Part shown: piece after piece, positions 38,590 through 48,038 of the stretch
How positions within the stretch are numbered: position 1 is the first letter of the stretch
Layout of the letters: the number at the start of each line of letters is the position of its first letter
NCBI RefSeq assembly: GCF_013201705.1
Contig: NZ_CP053837.1
Coordinates: forward strand, 496,001 to 560,000
Source of the DNA: Aliarcobacter faecis
GTDB taxonomy: Bacteria > Campylobacterota > Campylobacteria > Campylobacterales > Arcobacteraceae
Reading direction: 5' to 3'
Length of the DNA stretch: 64,000 nt
Notes under the pieces: generated by a model
The model's database searches: none
What the model was told of the DNA's origin: nothing
Seen by the model: only the letters and a program-made list of their open reading frames with translations
Program-made: the position numbers and the translations under genes

Positions 38590-39898
38590 TATAAATTTAA
38601 TCCTATTTTATGGAGTAACTTTTGGTATTTTAATAATGACAATAGTTTATACTTTTATACGATATTTATACTCAAAAGAGGCCTTTTATATTAGTTACTG
38701 TTTTATGCAAATTTTCTCTTTGATTTATATTATTTTATATAGTAAGCTATATTTTACAAATAACTTTTTTAAAGAGTTATCTTTAGTTTTGGCTTCGATA
38801 TTTGCACTCTTTTTTGCAATAAGTTACTATGAAGGAAAATTTTTACCTAAGATTACAAATTATAAAGAGCTATTTTTGAATACTTTTTTGTTGAATGTTG
38901 TAATTTTAACTGCCTTTTATCACTATCTTTTATTTGAATATTTCCCATATACTATTATTTATGCAGTTTTATTTATCTCAACTGTTTTTAATATAAAACA
39001 AGGTTTTAAACCAACAATGATTTATGTTATTGGTTGGTCTATCTTTTGTATTTTACTTTTTATTTTTGATTTTAAAGATTTTTATATAAATAGAGGTTAT
39101 TTTGATTTAGTTTTAGTTGTATTTGCACTTGAAGCTATGCTTTTTACAATCTCAATAGCATATAAATATAATGATTTGAAAAAACAAAATATGGAGTTTG
39201 AAAAGATGGTTTTACAACAATCAAAGTTTGTAAAATCTGGTGAAATGATAGCAAATATAACACATCAATTTAGGCAACCACTAAATAATATCTCATATAT
39301 TTTGATAAATATAAAAAAAAGGTTTGAAAATCAAAAATTAGATGAAGTTTATTTTGAAAAAAAGGTAAATCAAGTAAATGAACAGTTGAATTTTTTATCA
39401 AAAACAGTGGATGATTTTAAAGAGTTTTATCTACAAGAGAAAGAAAAAGATGATTTTTTAGTAAAAGAGGCTATTTCAAATGCTATTACAATTTTAAGTT
39501 CTGCTTTACAAAAACATAATATAGCTTTAGAATTAAATTTTGAAACTTACGAAAATATAAAGGTTTTTGGTGTAAAAAATGAGCTTTCACAAGTTATTTT
39601 ATCTTTAGTTTCTAACTCGATAGATGTTTTAAAGAGTAAAGAATTTCCAAAAATATCTATAAATATCTTATCTTCTAGTGCTGAGGTTATAATAGAAATT
39701 TTGGATAATGGAGGAGGAATAAAAGCTAAAAATTTAAAAAAGATTTTTGAGCCATATTTTTCAACTAAAGAAGAAGGAACAGGCTTGGGATTATATTTAT
39801 CAAAGCTTATAATAGAAGAGAGTTTTAGTGGCAAATTGGAAGTTTGTAATATAAAAGATGGAGTAAAGTTCTCCATCTTTATAGAAAAAGCTATTTAA
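38579..39898 (+). CDS. seven-helix membrane histidine kinase
   Basis: About 440 residues. Seven hydrophobic helices fill residues ~5-200 with little periplasmic sequence, like 7TM sensor kinases. The kinase core has ITHQFRQPLNNISY (phospho-His), NELSQVILSLVSNSIDVL and the ATP lid DNGGGIKAKNLKKIFEPYFSTKEEGTGLGLYLSK. I propose TTG 38579 overlapping the regulator stop; TTG 38567 is four codons earlier. It converges with ccoG and overlaps it by four bases. Confidence 0.82.
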   Translation: MEFDINLILFYGVTFGILIMTIVYTFIRYLYSKEAFYISYCFMQIFSLIYIILYSKLYFTNNFFKELSLVLASIFALFFAISYYEGKFLPKITNYKELFLNTFLLNVVILTAFYHYLLFEYFPYTIIYAVLFISTVFNIKQGFKPTMIYVIGWSIFCILLFIFDFKDFYINRGYFDLVLVVFALEAMLFTISIAYKYNDLKKQNMEFEKMVLQQSKFVKSGEMIANITHQFRQPLNNISYILINIKKRFENQKLDEVYFEKKVNQVNEQLNFLSKTVDDFKEFYLQEKEKDDFLVKEAISNAITILSSALQKHNIALELNFETYENIKVFGVKNELSQVILSLVSNSIDVLKSKEFPKISINILSSSAEVIIEILDNGGGIKAKNLKKIFEPYFSTKEEGTGLGLYLSKLIIEESFSGKLEVCNIKDGVKFSIFIEKAI

Positions 39899-41211
39899 GG
39901 TTTAGAAAAAATCAGTTTTTTTATAACTCTTAAATCTTTCTCTTTTGTATAAATCTCTATAAAAATAGGTATATTTTTTGCTTCAATATTTTTAAGTTCA
40001 TCTATACTTTCTATAATTAAAACGAATTTAGCTCTTTTCCCTGCTTCAATAGTAGAATCTTGAGCTCTTTTTATTTTAAAATTTTGTTCATCTTGAAGTT
40101 TTATATTAAAAGTTAAAGTCTCATCTTGACTATTTTGTATTGTTAAAACATAGTTATTTACTATTTTTTTATCAGATGTTATTTTGTAAAGCTCTGTTGT
40201 CTTATTTATATTTACTAAAAACTGCTCTTTTTCAAGAGAGAAGTAAAATGCCAAAAATATACAGATAAAAAGTGAAACAAAATATGTGATATTCTTTTTT
40301 GTAAAAAGTGAAACTCTTTTTTTATTTAAAACTCTATTTGTACTTCCCCAATTTATTAAACTCTCTTTTCCAAGTTTTCCCATAACTGTACTACAAGCAT
40401 CACTACATTCAAGGCAGTTTATACACTCAACTTGTAAACCTTTTCTAATATCGATATGTGTTGGACAAATTTTTACACAAAGGTCACAAGTTGTACACTC
40501 TTCACTGCTTTTCCATTGTTTAGTTGAAAAAATAGTTTTTTCACCATTTTCATATATTTTACCACCACGATTATAATCATAAGTTATCTGTTTTGTATTA
40601 TCATCATATAAAACTGATTGTATTCTTGAATATGGACAAATATATACACAAAAGTTCTCTTTCATAAAAACAATATCATAAAATAAAAATAGTGCAACAC
40701 TTATTATAAAAATAATCATAAAACTGTGTTCAAGAGGTTCTTGTAAATATACAAAAAAATCTTCAGGTGGTACAAAATAGAGCATAAAATTTGAAGATAT
40801 AATTAAAGTTATAATTAACCATAAAATTAGGGATATATATTTTTTTACTCTATTTTTTGTTTTTGTGTAGTCTATATCTTTTTGTTTATTTTTTACTCTT
40901 CTTAAATCTAAAATTGTGCTTTCAATTAAATCTCTATAAATTACTCTAAAAATAGTTTGTGGACAGCCCCATCCACACCAAATTCTTCCTAAAATTGAAG
41001 TTATTGCAAATATTCCAATAAATAAAAACATCAATAAAAATGGCATAACATAAAGTTCATTTACATTATAAGCAACACCTAAAAAATGAAATTGCAACTT
41101 ATCAAAGGATAAAAGTAAAAGATGATTATCATTTATAGTTATAAATGGAATAAGCATCGTAAAAATCGTGATGAATAGATATATAAAATATCTTTTTTTA
41201 GAATATGACAT
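39895..41211 (-). CDS. ccoG: cbb3 oxidase accessory ferredoxin protein CcoG
   Basis: 438 residues. Membrane helices near the N terminus, CGWGCPQTIFR, CVYICPYSRIQSVLYDDNT and the 2x[4Fe-4S] part CTTCDLCVKICPTHIDIRKG, CINCLECSDAC, then a C-terminal Ig-like domain. CcoG (FixG/RdxA) reduces copper for assembly of cbb3 cytochrome oxidase, which Campylobacterota use. No other cco gene is in the window. Confidence 0.92.
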   Translation of the reverse strand: MSYSKKRYFIYLFITIFTMLIPFITINDNHLLLLSFDKLQFHFLGVAYNVNELYVMPFLLMFLFIGIFAITSILGRIWCGWGCPQTIFRVIYRDLIESTILDLRRVKNKQKDIDYTKTKNRVKKYISLILWLIITLIISSNFMLYFVPPEDFFVYLQEPLEHSFMIIFIISVALFLFYDIVFMKENFCVYICPYSRIQSVLYDDNTKQITYDYNRGGKIYENGEKTIFSTKQWKSSEECTTCDLCVKICPTHIDIRKGLQVECINCLECSDACSTVMGKLGKESLINWGSTNRVLNKKRVSLFTKKNITYFVSLFICIFLAFYFSLEKEQFLVNINKTTELYKITSDKKIVNNYVLTIQNSQDETLTFNIKLQDEQNFKIKRAQDSTIEAGKRAKFVLIIESIDELKNIEAKNIPIFIEIYTKEKDLRVIKKLIFSKP

Positions 41212-41329
41212 AAATTCTCCTTTTTATTTTTTTTATCTTAGAGAAAAATAGTGTTCATTTGGTGGTATATAATATATTGTTAATTATTTTTAATATTGTA
41301 TAATTCCAAAAAACTTCAAGGAAGGAATT

Positions 41330-41965
41330 ATGTATAAAGGTAGAAAATTATTATTAGTTGGAGTTCTTTTATCTGTTGCAAATGTTTTTGCTTCAAGTAA
41401 GGCTTATGAAGTTAAATCGGGAATTATTGAATATGCAATTGTTGCCGAAAACCAAAATAATAAAGATTATATAAAGGGAAGTAGTAAGTTATATTTTAAA
41501 GATTTTGGAGATTTAGAAATTAGTGATACAACTATGGTTCAAAAGATTTTTGATGAAGAAGAGAAAGAGCGAACAATCGTGAAAATCTCAAAAGAAAGTA
41601 TGTTTACAGTTGATTTTGACGATGAAATCATCTATTCTTCAAAAATAGCTTCAGATGAGAATGGTTCGAGTAGGCTTATTTTAAATAAAGAAAATCTTCA
41701 GAAAATGGGTGCTTCTTGGATTGGAAATGAGACTATATTAGGTTATAAATGTGATATTTGGCAACTAGGAGATGATAGAATTTGGACATATAATGCAGTT
41801 CCTTTAAGACAAATTAGTAAGTCATCAAGTGGAATGCAGATGCAAGAAGCTAAGATTGCAAATTTTAATGTAGATATTAAAGATGATAAATTTAAATTAC
41901 CAAATTTTCCAGTTAAGCAAATGGATGAGATTATTATAAATGAAGAGGGAGAAGGAGAATTTTAA
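41330..41965 (+). CDS. periplasmic protein of unknown function
   Basis: 211 residues. Signal peptide (LLLVGVLLSVANVFA). The mature part is beta-rich (SGIIEYAIVAENQNNKDYIKGSSKLYFKDFGDLE, GYKCDIWQLGDDRIWTYNAVPL) and resembles a DUF4412-like lipocalin/OmpA-type fold only loosely. GGAAGG precedes ATG. Monocistronic. Confidence 0.6.
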   Translation: MYKGRKLLLVGVLLSVANVFASSKAYEVKSGIIEYAIVAENQNNKDYIKGSSKLYFKDFGDLEISDTTMVQKIFDEEEKERTIVKISKESMFTVDFDDEIIYSSKIASDENGSSRLILNKENLQKMGASWIGNETILGYKCDIWQLGDDRIWTYNAVPLRQISKSSSGMQMQEAKIANFNVDIKDDKFKLPNFPVKQMDEIIINEEGEGEF

Positions 41966-41992
41966 AATTCTCGACCCTTTATTTTAATAAAT

Positions 41993-43183
41993 TTAATTTT
42001 TTATACATCTAACAGAGAAAGCAGCTGATTTATAAATAAGACTAGTTTTTATATTTTGATGATTTATTAATAAAAAATTTGCATAAGAATCTTCTATATC
42101 ACTTGTCCAGTAATTGCCATATAAATTTTCAGAAAATATAGAATTGTCAATATTTAGTCTATAACCAGCTAAAGTTAATTTTAGATGGTTATTTTCTACA
42201 GAACTATTTATAAATTCATCAAGGAACTCTTTTTTAGTTGGAACTCTCCATCCTATTGGGCAAACATTATTGTTCTCTTTATTCTCTTGCCATAAACTAT
42301 TGTCTTCTTTTTCCCTCCAGTCGTAAGGATAGTTACTTGAAACTATATGCAGTTTATGTTTTGGATTATCAGATTTTAAATTTGTAAAGCCATTGTATTC
42401 AAATTTACCTCTTATTTCATGTCCATCACTTTTTCTTCCCCACTGGAATAAATTTCCATAAGCATCTTTATCAGTAATTGATTTTGCTTGTTGAAATGGA
42501 TTCTTTTTCCAATAATCATTAATAATATTTGAATAGTAAGAACCTAAATTATTATTTAGCCAATATTTACCAGTTATTGGACTCATAATTGGATAATAAA
42601 TATATTTTTGATTTCTTTTTGAATGTTCTTTAGAGTCAAACATTCTATCTTTTATTCCAGAAATAATTTTTATTTCCAATATTCCATATTGCTTATATTT
42701 TAAATTTCTTGGATAAAGAAATTCAGCAAGAGTATATTCGTCCTCTTTTTCTATTTCTAATTGTCTTGTTTTAAACCTATCATCAGGAATATTTGATTCT
42801 TTATCATAAATTTTTAGTGTTGCATTAATATAACCTTCACCTCTTAATCCTATTTGTTTTGGATAAGAAAAAGTTAGTTTAGCATTTTTTTCTTTTTCTT
42901 TAGAATTCTCTTCATTTAGTAATATAGTTTGTTCATAAGCTTCTAAATCTATTTTTTTTGAATTATCTATTTTATAAGGTATTTTAACATCTATTGTATT
43001 TTCTATATTACCTTCAATGTTTATATTATATGATTTATCATTGATTGAAACTATATAAAATGTTAATTTCTCTTTTATAAATGTATTTGAAAAATAATCT
43101 TTTATTTTCTCTTGCGACTTAAGATATTTGTAAACACCACATAATAAAAGAATAGCTAAAAGAATATATATCGTTTTTTTCAT
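41993..43183 (-). CDS. membrane-anchored FISUMP-domain protein
   Basis: 396 residues. One N-terminal helix (~4-20), a ~170-residue lysine-rich linker region, then a C-terminal Fib_succ_major (FISUMP) domain: AYGNLFQWGRKSDGHE, CPIGWRVPTKKEFLDEF, LTLAGYRL, GNYWTSD and SVRCIKN. Such domains sit on secreted or surface proteins; function is not defined. Overlaps a 144-residue gene by four bases. An extracytoplasmic location is inferred. Confidence 0.78.
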   Translation of the reverse strand: MKKTIYILLAILLLCGVYKYLKSQEKIKDYFSNTFIKEKLTFYIVSINDKSYNINIEGNIENTIDVKIPYKIDNSKKIDLEAYEQTILLNEENSKEKEKNAKLTFSYPKQIGLRGEGYINATLKIYDKESNIPDDRFKTRQLEIEKEDEYTLAEFLYPRNLKYKQYGILEIKIISGIKDRMFDSKEHSKRNQKYIYYPIMSPITGKYWLNNNLGSYYSNIINDYWKKNPFQQAKSITDKDAYGNLFQWGRKSDGHEIRGKFEYNGFTNLKSDNPKHKLHIVSSNYPYDWREKEDNSLWQENKENNNVCPIGWRVPTKKEFLDEFINSSVENNHLKLTLAGYRLNIDNSIFSENLYGNYWTSDIEDSYANFLLINHQNIKTSLIYKSAAFSVRCIKN

Positions 43184-43614
43184 ATTACAACTTCTTCTTT
43201 TATTAAGTTAGAAATATATTCTATTAGTTCATATATAATTTTATATTCAATTATGCTAATTGGTCTATTTCTTTTTAAGAGTTCAAAAGATTTATGGATA
43301 AAAGCTAAATCACCTTTTATTATAGAGATAATTTCTTTTTTATTTAAATCAATTTTACTAGAATAAAAATATGTTAAATGGTGTACTATTTTTTGTTTAA
43401 AGGAACAATTTAATAATTTTTTTATTATTGGTTTTTCATTTTCATAAATAATCTCATGGATGATTTTATATTTTCTATTTATAAGAGAGTCTCTTAAACT
43501 TATAGAAATATCATTAAACATAGAATTTTTATTCTGAATATAATAAATCTTATATAAAGTATAGAAAATTAGTCTTCTTTCAAAAATCTGATTAAAATTG
43601 ATAGATATCTCCAA
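43180..43614 (-). CDS. unknown protein upstream of the FISUMP gene
   Basis: 144 residues, helical, lysine/isoleucine-rich, no signal peptide and no recognised domain. Its stop overlaps the FISUMP start, so the two are translated together. Possibly a partner or chaperone; nothing more can be said. Confidence 0.5.
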   Translation of the reverse strand: MEISINFNQIFERRLIFYTLYKIYYIQNKNSMFNDISISLRDSLINRKYKIIHEIIYENEKPIIKKLLNCSFKQKIVHHLTYFYSSKIDLNKKEIISIIKGDLAFIHKSFELLKRNRPISIIEYKIIYELIEYISNLIKEEVVI

Positions 43615-43785
43615 ATGAAACCTTAAATATTTTATTTAAGGTATTATATTTTATTTTAAATAAAAATATTATGAATAAAATAATTGATATTAATAAATTA
43701 TTATATGTTATATATATATTTTGCTTTAGTAATTTCGTTTTTGATGAAATCCAAATTAGTATAATTCTAAAAAAAGGATTTACTT

Positions 43786-44247
43786 ATGGAAGTTTATGAG
43801 AAAATAAATGAAATTCTTAGAAAGAAGAAATTATCAAAAAAATCTTTTTCTTTAAAAATTATTGAGTTAGAACCCAAATTAAGAAATACTGGAGAAACAC
43901 CAACAATTAATGCTTTATACTCTTATTTAAGTGGAGATGTATCTTTAAGAGTTGAATTAATACCCTATATTGCTGAAGTATTAGATATTCCTGAGCAAAT
44001 ATTATTTGATGAAAGTGATAAGGCTCGAATGAAAATATTGAAATATATTTTAGAAGATATGAATTTGCAAGAATATAATTTTTTAATTAATAAATTAAAC
44101 TCAAAAGATATTAATAAATTTGAGAAAAATGATAACGATATTATTAAGTCAATAAATGATTTATTCGTATATGCTCCTGAACCTTTTTTAGAAAATATAT
44201 TAAATACTTTAAAAAATTTTAAAGAACTTAGTGATAAGTTTAAGTAA
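43786..44247 (+). CDS. XRE-like helix-turn-helix regulator
   Basis: 153 residues. The first ~75 (INEILRKKKLSKKSFSLKIIEL ... TINALYSYLSGDVSLRVELIPYIAEVLDIPEQILF) look like a Cro/CI-type HTH with the usual C-terminal helix; the rest is helical and acidic. It heads the plus-strand group that contains an M23 peptidase and Hcp, and may regulate it. AAAGGA lies upstream of ATG. Confidence 0.7.
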   Translation: MEVYEKINEILRKKKLSKKSFSLKIIELEPKLRNTGETPTINALYSYLSGDVSLRVELIPYIAEVLDIPEQILFDESDKARMKILKYILEDMNLQEYNFLINKLNSKDINKFEKNDNDIIKSINDLFVYAPEPFLENILNTLKNFKELSDKFK

Positions 44248-44394
44248 AATTGCCTTTATAAAAATATTGCTTATTCCTCTTTGCTTTAAAATCTTTGCAT
44301 ATTAAATTTGATATAGCTACTTTTTTATTTAAATTAGTATTAATATTTTTTAAGCAATAATATAAATTATTATATTTTAAAAAAAGAGAGATAT

Positions 44395-45174
44395 TTGTTT
44401 ATTTTTGAACTAAATTCAACTGAAAGAAAAATTTTATCTATACTTTTATCTGTTTTTTCTATTTTAATTATTTATATTTTCTATTTAAATTTTCAAATAT
44501 TTGATTTAAAATCAAATATAAAAAGCCAAGAAAATATCTATTCCATTCAAATAAATAATAGAATTGATGAAATAATGGGATTAACACAACAAATAAATGA
44601 TTTACATAGAATTATGAATGTAGGTCTAACAATAAATTCTCAAGATAAAATTAAATCAAAATTACTTACTGAAGATAAAATTGTAGATAGTTTATTCACT
44701 TTTGTTCCCAATGGTTTTCCTATTAAGGATATTCAAGTAACATCAAATTATGGTTATAGAATACATCCTGTTACTCTAGTAGAAACTTTACATACAGGAA
44801 TAGACTTAAAGTCGAAAATTGGAGATGATGTATATTCAACTGCTAGTGGAATTGTAATTAAAGCTGTAAATAATGATAACAATGGATATGGTAAATATAT
44901 AGTAATTCAAAATGCTTTTGGTTTTTCAACACTATTTGCACATTTAGATGATATTTTAGTAAGAGAAGGTGATTTTGTTTCAAAAAATAGTTTAATAGGA
45001 TACTCTGGAAATACAGGAAGATCAACAGGACCTCATTTACATTATGAAGTTAAATTTATGGATAAACATATAAATCCAATCGACTTTATATATTGGAATA
45101 AAAAAACTTTTAATTCGATTTTTTATACTAATAGCCATATAAAATGGTCTAATTTAATATCTACATTAAAATAA
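44395..45174 (+). CDS. M23-family murein endopeptidase, membrane-anchored
   Basis: 259 residues. One N-terminal membrane helix (~13-32), a coiled coil (~35-60) and a LytM domain: SNYGYRIHPVT, LHTGIDLKSKIGDDVYST, FAHLDDILVREG and TGRSTGPHLHYEV. The metal ligands of the H-x(n)-D and HLH motifs are present, so it should be an active zinc endopeptidase of peptide cross-links. The start is TTG 44395 with AGAGAG upstream. It lies two genes before hcp, where a wall-opening enzyme makes sense. Confidence 0.82.
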   Translation: MFIFELNSTERKILSILLSVFSILIIYIFYLNFQIFDLKSNIKSQENIYSIQINNRIDEIMGLTQQINDLHRIMNVGLTINSQDKIKSKLLTEDKIVDSLFTFVPNGFPIKDIQVTSNYGYRIHPVTLVETLHTGIDLKSKIGDDVYSTASGIVIKAVNNDNNGYGKYIVIQNAFGFSTLFAHLDDILVREGDFVSKNSLIGYSGNTGRSTGPHLHYEVKFMDKHINPIDFIYWNKKTFNSIFYTNSHIKWSNLISTLK

Positions 45175-45188
45175 AAAAGGATAACTAT

Positions 45189-45725
45189 ATGTTCAACAAT
45201 GATGAAAAGAAATATCAAAATTTATTAGAACAAATTCATCAATTAAATAGACAAAATTTTTTAAGTGATAGTAATAAGTTAGAAGATTTAAATACTAAAT
45301 TATCAAATCTTGAAAAAAGTATGCAGACTTTATTAAATAAAAATAATGAAAAACAAATTTTAATATTATATGGTATTACTGGCTTTAATTTATTCTTAAG
45401 TCTTTTATCTTTTGTATTTATACTTATGATACCTAATGATAACTCTGTAAATATAGATAAAGAAATAAGAAAAGAAATAAATATTGTAAAAGATGATTCA
45501 ATTTTAGAATTAAGAAAAGAAGATATTGTAATCAATGAGAATTTTGAGAATATAAAACCCATTATAAAAAAAGATACACCTTATTATTGTATAAACGAAG
45601 ATAAAATATATAAAATTCCCTATACAGTCGAAATAAAAGGTAAATTGTATAAAGATAGATTTACATTTATTTTGAAAGATGGATCAGAAGAAAAAGATTG
45701 TTTTATAAAAAAAGAAAATTTATAA
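45189..45725 (+). CDS. single-helix membrane protein of unknown function
   Basis: 178 residues: an N-terminal coiled coil, one membrane helix at ~60-82 (LYGITGFNLFLSLLSFVFILM), then a periplasmic-like part with two or three cysteines. It lies 15 bases behind the M23 gene and before hcp. No family recognised. Confidence 0.6.
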   Translation: MFNNDEKKYQNLLEQIHQLNRQNFLSDSNKLEDLNTKLSNLEKSMQTLLNKNNEKQILILYGITGFNLFLSLLSFVFILMIPNDNSVNIDKEIRKEINIVKDDSILELRKEDIVINENFENIKPIIKKDTPYYCINEDKIYKIPYTVEIKGKLYKDRFTFILKDGSEEKDCFIKKENL

Positions 45726-45808
45726 ATCAAATATTTTATTATTCTTTAATAATAAATTTATATATCATATAATACAATTTTATATTATTTAATTTAAAAG
45801 GAGCAAGG

Positions 45809-46333
45809 ATGAATAATCCAATTTTTATTTCTATAAAAGGAAGTACACAAGGTTTAATAACTGAAGGAGCATTTACTGCAGAATCTGTAGGTAATTCTTA
45901 TCAAAGAGGACATGAAAATGAAGCTTTAGTAAAATCTTTTAATCATAATATTAAAATCCCAAGAGATCCACAATCAGGACAACCATCTGGGCAAAGAGTT
46001 CATGAACCATTTGTAGTAACAAAGTTAATAGATAAATCTTCACCTCTTTTATATAATGCTTTAACAAAAGGAGAGACTTTACCTACTGTTGAATTAAAAT
46101 GGTATAGAACTAGTTATGCAGGTAAACCAGAACACTATTTTACAATTGTATTAGAAGATGCAGTTATTGTTAATATTGATATGTTTATGGATATGGAAAT
46201 CGATGCATCTAAAACTCAAGTTTCACCTTTAGAAAAAATATCTTTAGCATATAGAAAAATTACTTGGAGACATGAAGTAGCAAGTACTTCAGGAGAAGAT
46301 GATTGGAGAATAGGAGTAGGTTTAAATGCTTAA
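45809..46333 (+). CDS. hcp: Hcp, type VI secretion tube protein
   Basis: 174 residues of the Hcp1 family: IFISIKGSTQGLITEGAF, NSYQRGHENEALVKSFNHNIKIPRDPQSGQPSGQRVHEPFVVTKLIDKSSPLL, ELKWYRT and EKISLAYRKITWRHE. Hcp hexamers form the tube and carry effectors. No other type VI gene is in the window, so it is an orphan copy. AAAAGGAGCAAGG precedes ATG. Confidence 0.93.
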   Translation: MNNPIFISIKGSTQGLITEGAFTAESVGNSYQRGHENEALVKSFNHNIKIPRDPQSGQPSGQRVHEPFVVTKLIDKSSPLLYNALTKGETLPTVELKWYRTSYAGKPEHYFTIVLEDAVIVNIDMFMDMEIDASKTQVSPLEKISLAYRKITWRHEVASTSGEDDWRIGVGLNA

Positions 46334-46338
46334 GTAAA

Positions 46339-46367
46339 AATTCAAGGATGTGAAACATCTTTGAATT
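46339..46367 (+). terminator. hairpin after hcp
   Basis: AATTCAAGGATG, loop TGAAA, CATCTTTGAATT (one G:U pair). No strong T run follows, so it may stabilise the message as much as terminate. Confidence 0.55.
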
Positions 46368-46759
46368 AATTATAAAGAATATTTTTTATAACTTTCTTTT
46401 TTTATACTAAATTTCCTATGAATTATAATGCATCTCAATATATTTAAATATTTTATCTCTTGTTATAAATATTATTCTTATTTAAGTTAAACTTTTACTT
46501 TAAAGTATATTTAATTTCTTTATAGATAAAAGATTTTTCAATCTTAGAAAAAGGTATTTAAGAAATACATTTGAATAGTATAGAGAATGACTTATAATAT
46601 TGAATTTTGATTTAATTGAAGTTTCTAGAAAATTTTAAAAAGTCTTGGTGGAGATGTGCTACTTCTAGTATATTAATATAAATACCTATTTAATAGAGTA
46701 TTAAATTTATTTTATACATAAAAAGTAACATAAGAAGTAACATAAAATAAAAATTATCA
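46368..46759. other. gene-free junction between the hcp island and the mobile element
   Basis: About 390 AT-rich bases without a convincing gene, tRNA or repeat. A GC-richer patch at about 46642-46671 (agtcttggtggagatgtgct) stands out but is not recognisable. The left end of the element probably lies here. Confidence 0.35.
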
Positions 46760-46966
46760 TTAGGGATTACGGTTTGGTTCTTGAATTCTGTCAAAAATAA
46801 GATTTTTTTCTGCTTCTGCAACTTCAAAAACTGTAATTTTAGGACCAACTTTTTTAGGAGTGATTTTTCCTTGTTTTGCATATTTCCACAATGTGCTTAA
46901 TCCTATTCCTAAATAATTTGATAAATCTTTTGCTCTTAAATATTTTGGTTTATCAACTGCACTCAT
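46760..46966 (-). CDS. AlpA-like / excisionase-type DNA-binding protein
   Basis: 68 residues. YLRAKDLSNYLGIGLSTLWKYAKQGKITPKKVGPKITVFEVAE is a MerR-like winged helix-turn-helix of the AlpA/excisionase type, found next to integrases in phages and islands. AGGAGGAATT precedes ATG. No integrase is beside it, at either side. Confidence 0.8.
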   Translation of the reverse strand: MSAVDKPKYLRAKDLSNYLGIGLSTLWKYAKQGKITPKKVGPKITVFEVAEAEKNLIFDRIQEPNRNP

Positions 46967-47089
46967 AATTCCTCCTTTGATATTGTTTTTAATAAGTTAA
47001 TTGTTTTGTGTATTTTCTGCTTTGTTTTTTAGCACTCATTTAGAAAAAGTCTTTATTAGTAGTATTTAAGTATACTCATTCTTTTTTTT

Positions 47090-47194
47090 CTAGAAGTCCA
47101 GTTTGGAGTGTAAAAAACCTTTAAATGGATTTTCATCTTCTTGTTCTTGTAAGATAAGTTGATTTTTTTTAAGAAGAAATAAAAGAATGGCTAT
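47090..47194 (-). pseudogene. possible C-terminal gene remnant
   Basis: Read on the minus strand, an open frame of ~34 codons without a start ends in QEQEDENPFKGFLHSKLDF and a TAG stop. The composition looks like a protein tail rather than random intergenic sequence. It lies in the 284-base gap between the AlpA-like gene and the DUF2971 gene. Confidence 0.25.
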
Positions 47195-47220
47195 TTAAAC
47201 GGTCGTAGTATCTCGTTTGT

Positions 47221-47247
47221 ATAGCAAGAATTAGGCACTCTTGCTAT
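47221..47247 (-). terminator. inverted repeat after the DUF2971 gene
   Basis: ATAGCAAGA and TCTTGCTAT are perfect 9-base arms with a 9-base loop, directly after the stop codon of the minus-strand gene. No T run follows; it may be a terminator or a protein site. Confidence 0.5.
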
Positions 47248-47250
47248 GTA

Positions 47251-48006
47251 TTATTTTAAATCCACAATTTTTAGTTCAAATTTTCCATATACTCTTTCCA
47301 TTTTTCTGAACTTTACATGTCCAAATCCATTTTCAGTACATAGTGTTTTTATTTCTTTAATATTTTTATTTGTAGCTTCTAATCCAAATATTATAGAAGT
47401 TAAGTCTGATTTATCGAATGGTTTTGTTCCATGATATTTATTCATAATTATTCTGTATTCTTCCTCATATTGCCAATCTGTATATTTTGCTATAAGCATT
47501 TCATTTATCTCTTTAGGTTTTAAATTATCAATATTAATATAAGATAAAGGTTCATAGTTATCTTGATATTTTACTTGAGAAGCTAACTTTAAATATGAAT
47601 TGGATTCTTTATATTTAAATTCAAAAGCTAATCCTGTGTGATTGTTGGCATAATGTGACCACATAAGAATGCTTTTAGGATTTGCTGATAATGATAGTAT
47701 ACCTACTTTATCTAGAGTTGTTTTAACTGCTTTATTTAAATGATTTAAGAAATTATTATTGTTTTTTGCAATATCTTTTAAATTTCTAGATTTTCCAAAA
47801 GAGAGTCTTTTTTCTTTGCATAATTTTTTTATAAAATATACTCTTTCTTGCTTTCTATAGCTTTTTTTGAAATCTAATTTTAAATCAAAAGGGTCATTAA
47901 ATTTTTTTGCTTGAGAAAAATATAAATAAGAGTTTATTATTATATCTTTCATAAATTTATCTTCAAAGTTTCGATATTTATATAAAAATTCTGGTGGATT
48001 GTCCAT
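47251..48006 (-). CDS. DUF2971 protein
   Basis: 251 residues. LYKYRNFEDKFMKDIIINSYLYFSQAKKFNDPFDLKL at the N terminus, SILMWSHYANNHTGLAFEF in the middle and WQYEEEYRI near the end are the DUF2971 marks. Members occur often in mobile elements and near defence genes; the biochemical role is unknown. It is the last gene of a minus-strand group with a membrane protein and a KAP NTPase. Confidence 0.8.
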   Translation of the reverse strand: MDNPPEFLYKYRNFEDKFMKDIIINSYLYFSQAKKFNDPFDLKLDFKKSYRKQERVYFIKKLCKEKRLSFGKSRNLKDIAKNNNNFLNHLNKAVKTTLDKVGILSLSANPKSILMWSHYANNHTGLAFEFKYKESNSYLKLASQVKYQDNYEPLSYINIDNLKPKEINEMLIAKYTDWQYEEEYRIIMNKYHGTKPFDKSDLTSIIFGLEATNKNIKEIKTLCTENGFGHVKFRKMERVYGKFELKIVDLK

Positions 48007-48038
48007 TTTAGATTTTCCTTTTTTAATGTTTAAATATA

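Noticed and set aside
46642-46671. Possible tRNA or att remnant (agtcttggtggagatgtgct)
   Set aside because: No T-arm, no acceptor stem and no second copy found in the window.
47093-47115. Third copy of the promoter module (minus strand, cactccaaactgg)
   Set aside because: Only about 13 of 18 positions match and the -10 spacing differs.
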